Shown piece after piece: positions 15,753 to 16,553 of a stretch of 16,553 nt of DNA (the first letter of the stretch is position 1; every line of letters begins with the position of its first letter). The stretch is from an uncultured Bacteroidales bacterium. Its GTDB lineage: Bacteria > Bacteroidota > Bacteroidia > Bacteroidales > Lentimicrobiaceae. The position numbers and the translations under genes were made by a program. The notes below the pieces were generated by a model. The model was not told the DNA's origin, did no database searches, and saw only the letters and a list, made by a program, of their open reading frames with translations. Location: positions 1 through 16,553 of the forward strand of contig CALMDN010000167.1 of assembly GCA_937864935.1 (NCBI GenBank), given 5' to 3'.

Positions 15753-16553
15753 ATGAAAAGAACAGCAATGCTGATAATTGCGATTTCTGCTGCCGTGGCA
15801 ACAGGATGCAGCACCACGAAAAAGCAGGCTGCGGTGGTAACACCTGATCAGCCACAGAAAATTGTTATCGGTGACAACAGTGCCACTTCGCTCGACTGGA
15901 CCGGCGTATATCATGGTGTATTGCCCTGTGCCGATTGTGATGGTTTGCTCACAACACTCACGCTGAACAAGGACAAAACCTTTAAGCGGGTGATGGTTTA
16001 CAAAGGCAAAAGTGATCAGGCTTTTGAGGAATCGGGCAAATTTTCCTGGGACAATACGGGTTCGGTGGTTATGCTTCAGGGGATAACCAATTCATCCGCT
16101 TATTATAAAGTCGGTGAGAATCAGGTTACGCAGCTTGATATGCAGGGCAAAGCCGTTGAAGGGGAACTTGCTGATATGTATATACTTAAAAAGACTGAAC
16201 AGGTGTTTGATCCTTCCCTTACCGGGAAAAAGTGGAAACTGGTGGAACTGAACGGCAAACCCGTAGAGCAGCCAGCCGGCAGCGGAAAGGATTATTTCAT
16301 CGAACTCGACACCCGTGAAACCAGGGTAAACGGGTTTGCCGGCTGCAATGGGTTCTTTGGCAATTATGAGCTGAAAGCCGGGAACCGCATCACCTTCTCA
16401 AAAATGGGATCTACCCTGATGGCCTGCCCCAACCTCAGCACCGAACAGGAACTGCTCAAAGTGCTTGAAACTGCCGATAACTATGTTGTTAGCGGAAATA
16501 CCCTCGAGCTCAACAAAGCGCGCATGGCCCCTCTGGCCAGGTTCGTGAAGATC
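15753..16553 (+). CDS. NlpE-META domain lipoprotein, 3' end outside the window
   Basis: 267 codons are visible and the frame is still open at the right edge. A lipoprotein signal peptide covers residues 1-18 with lipobox ATGC, so Cys19 would be lipidated. Ser follows Cys19, but Bacteroidota sorting signals differ from the E. coli +2 rule. Residues ~48-150 form an NlpE N-terminal domain, including GVLPCADCDG with the CxxC pair Cys59/Cys62. Residues ~155-267 are a META (HslJ-like) domain with NGFAGCNGFFGNY and STLMACPN. NlpE in E. coli is an outer-membrane sensor for the Cpx surface and copper stress response; META-domain proteins are linked to stress and antibiotic tolerance. The NlpE-META order is seen in other bacteria. 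Its own promoter lies upstream. Few residues are probably missing, since the META domain is nearly complete. Confidence 0.85.
   Translation, partial: MKRTAMLIIAISAAVATGCSTTKKQAAVVTPDQPQKIVIGDNSATSLDWTGVYHGVLPCADCDGLLTTLTLNKDKTFKRVMVYKGKSDQAFEESGKFSWDNTGSVVMLQGITNSSAYYKVGENQVTQLDMQGKAVEGELADMYILKKTEQVFDPSLTGKKWKLVELNGKPVEQPAGSGKDYFIELDTRETRVNGFAGCNGFFGNYELKAGNRITFSKMGSTLMACPNLSTEQELLKVLETADNYVVSGNTLELNKARMAPLARFVKI

Overview
The window looks like chromosomal DNA of a Gram-negative Bacteroidota, probably of the order Bacteroidales or a relative. Four things point there. One large secreted protein carries FG-GAP/VCBS repeats, SprB-like repeats and a C-terminal type IX secretion (T9SS) sorting domain. 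Several intergenic regions carry Bacteroidota-type promoters (TTG, about 20-21 bases, then TAnnTTTG). Translation starts are mostly A-rich without a strong Shine-Dalgarno. Lipoprotein, Dus and MsbA-type sequences also fit. No IS elements, phage genes, CRISPR arrays, rRNA or tRNA were seen.

Left part (1-3378): the first codons of a divergent gene that reads like rbfA leave the left edge on the minus strand. An MsbA-type lipid exporter ABC protein follows on the plus strand from its own promoter. A 190-base spacer then holds three kinds of short repeat: 11 heptamers, a 10-bp hairpin and 3 octamers. Next comes an M20D-family metallo-amidohydrolase.

Envelope lipid block (3467-6968): a membrane-anchored glycerophosphodiester phosphodiesterase starting at TTG lies 21 bases before an LtaS/MdoB-type phosphoglycerol transferase, probably as one operon. 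This suggests glycerophosphate chemistry on the periplasmic side of a Gram-negative envelope. A separate promoter drives a small, acidic, LEA/YtxH-like helical protein that ends in a clear intrinsic terminator.

Secreted giant (7367-10639): 1090 residues with a signal peptide, 14 calcium-loop-like repeats that read as two seven-bladed propellers in tandem, four SprB-type Ig-like repeats and a T9SS type A sorting domain.

Right part (10887-16553): an AraC-family regulator, then a YceI protein and a YgiD-type extradiol dioxygenase in a tight pair. The dioxygenase carries a Tat-like leader. A convergent tRNA-dihydrouridine synthase ends 1 base away on the other strand. A GT4 glycosyltransferase follows, and an NlpE-META lipoprotein runs off the right edge. 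Apart from the LtaS/GDPD pair and the YceI/YgiD pair, most genes appear to be separate units. Nothing here is clearly a new defence or mobile system. The best leads are the two-propeller secreted protein, the GDPD-LtaS pair, the exported YgiD and the composite repeat spacer.
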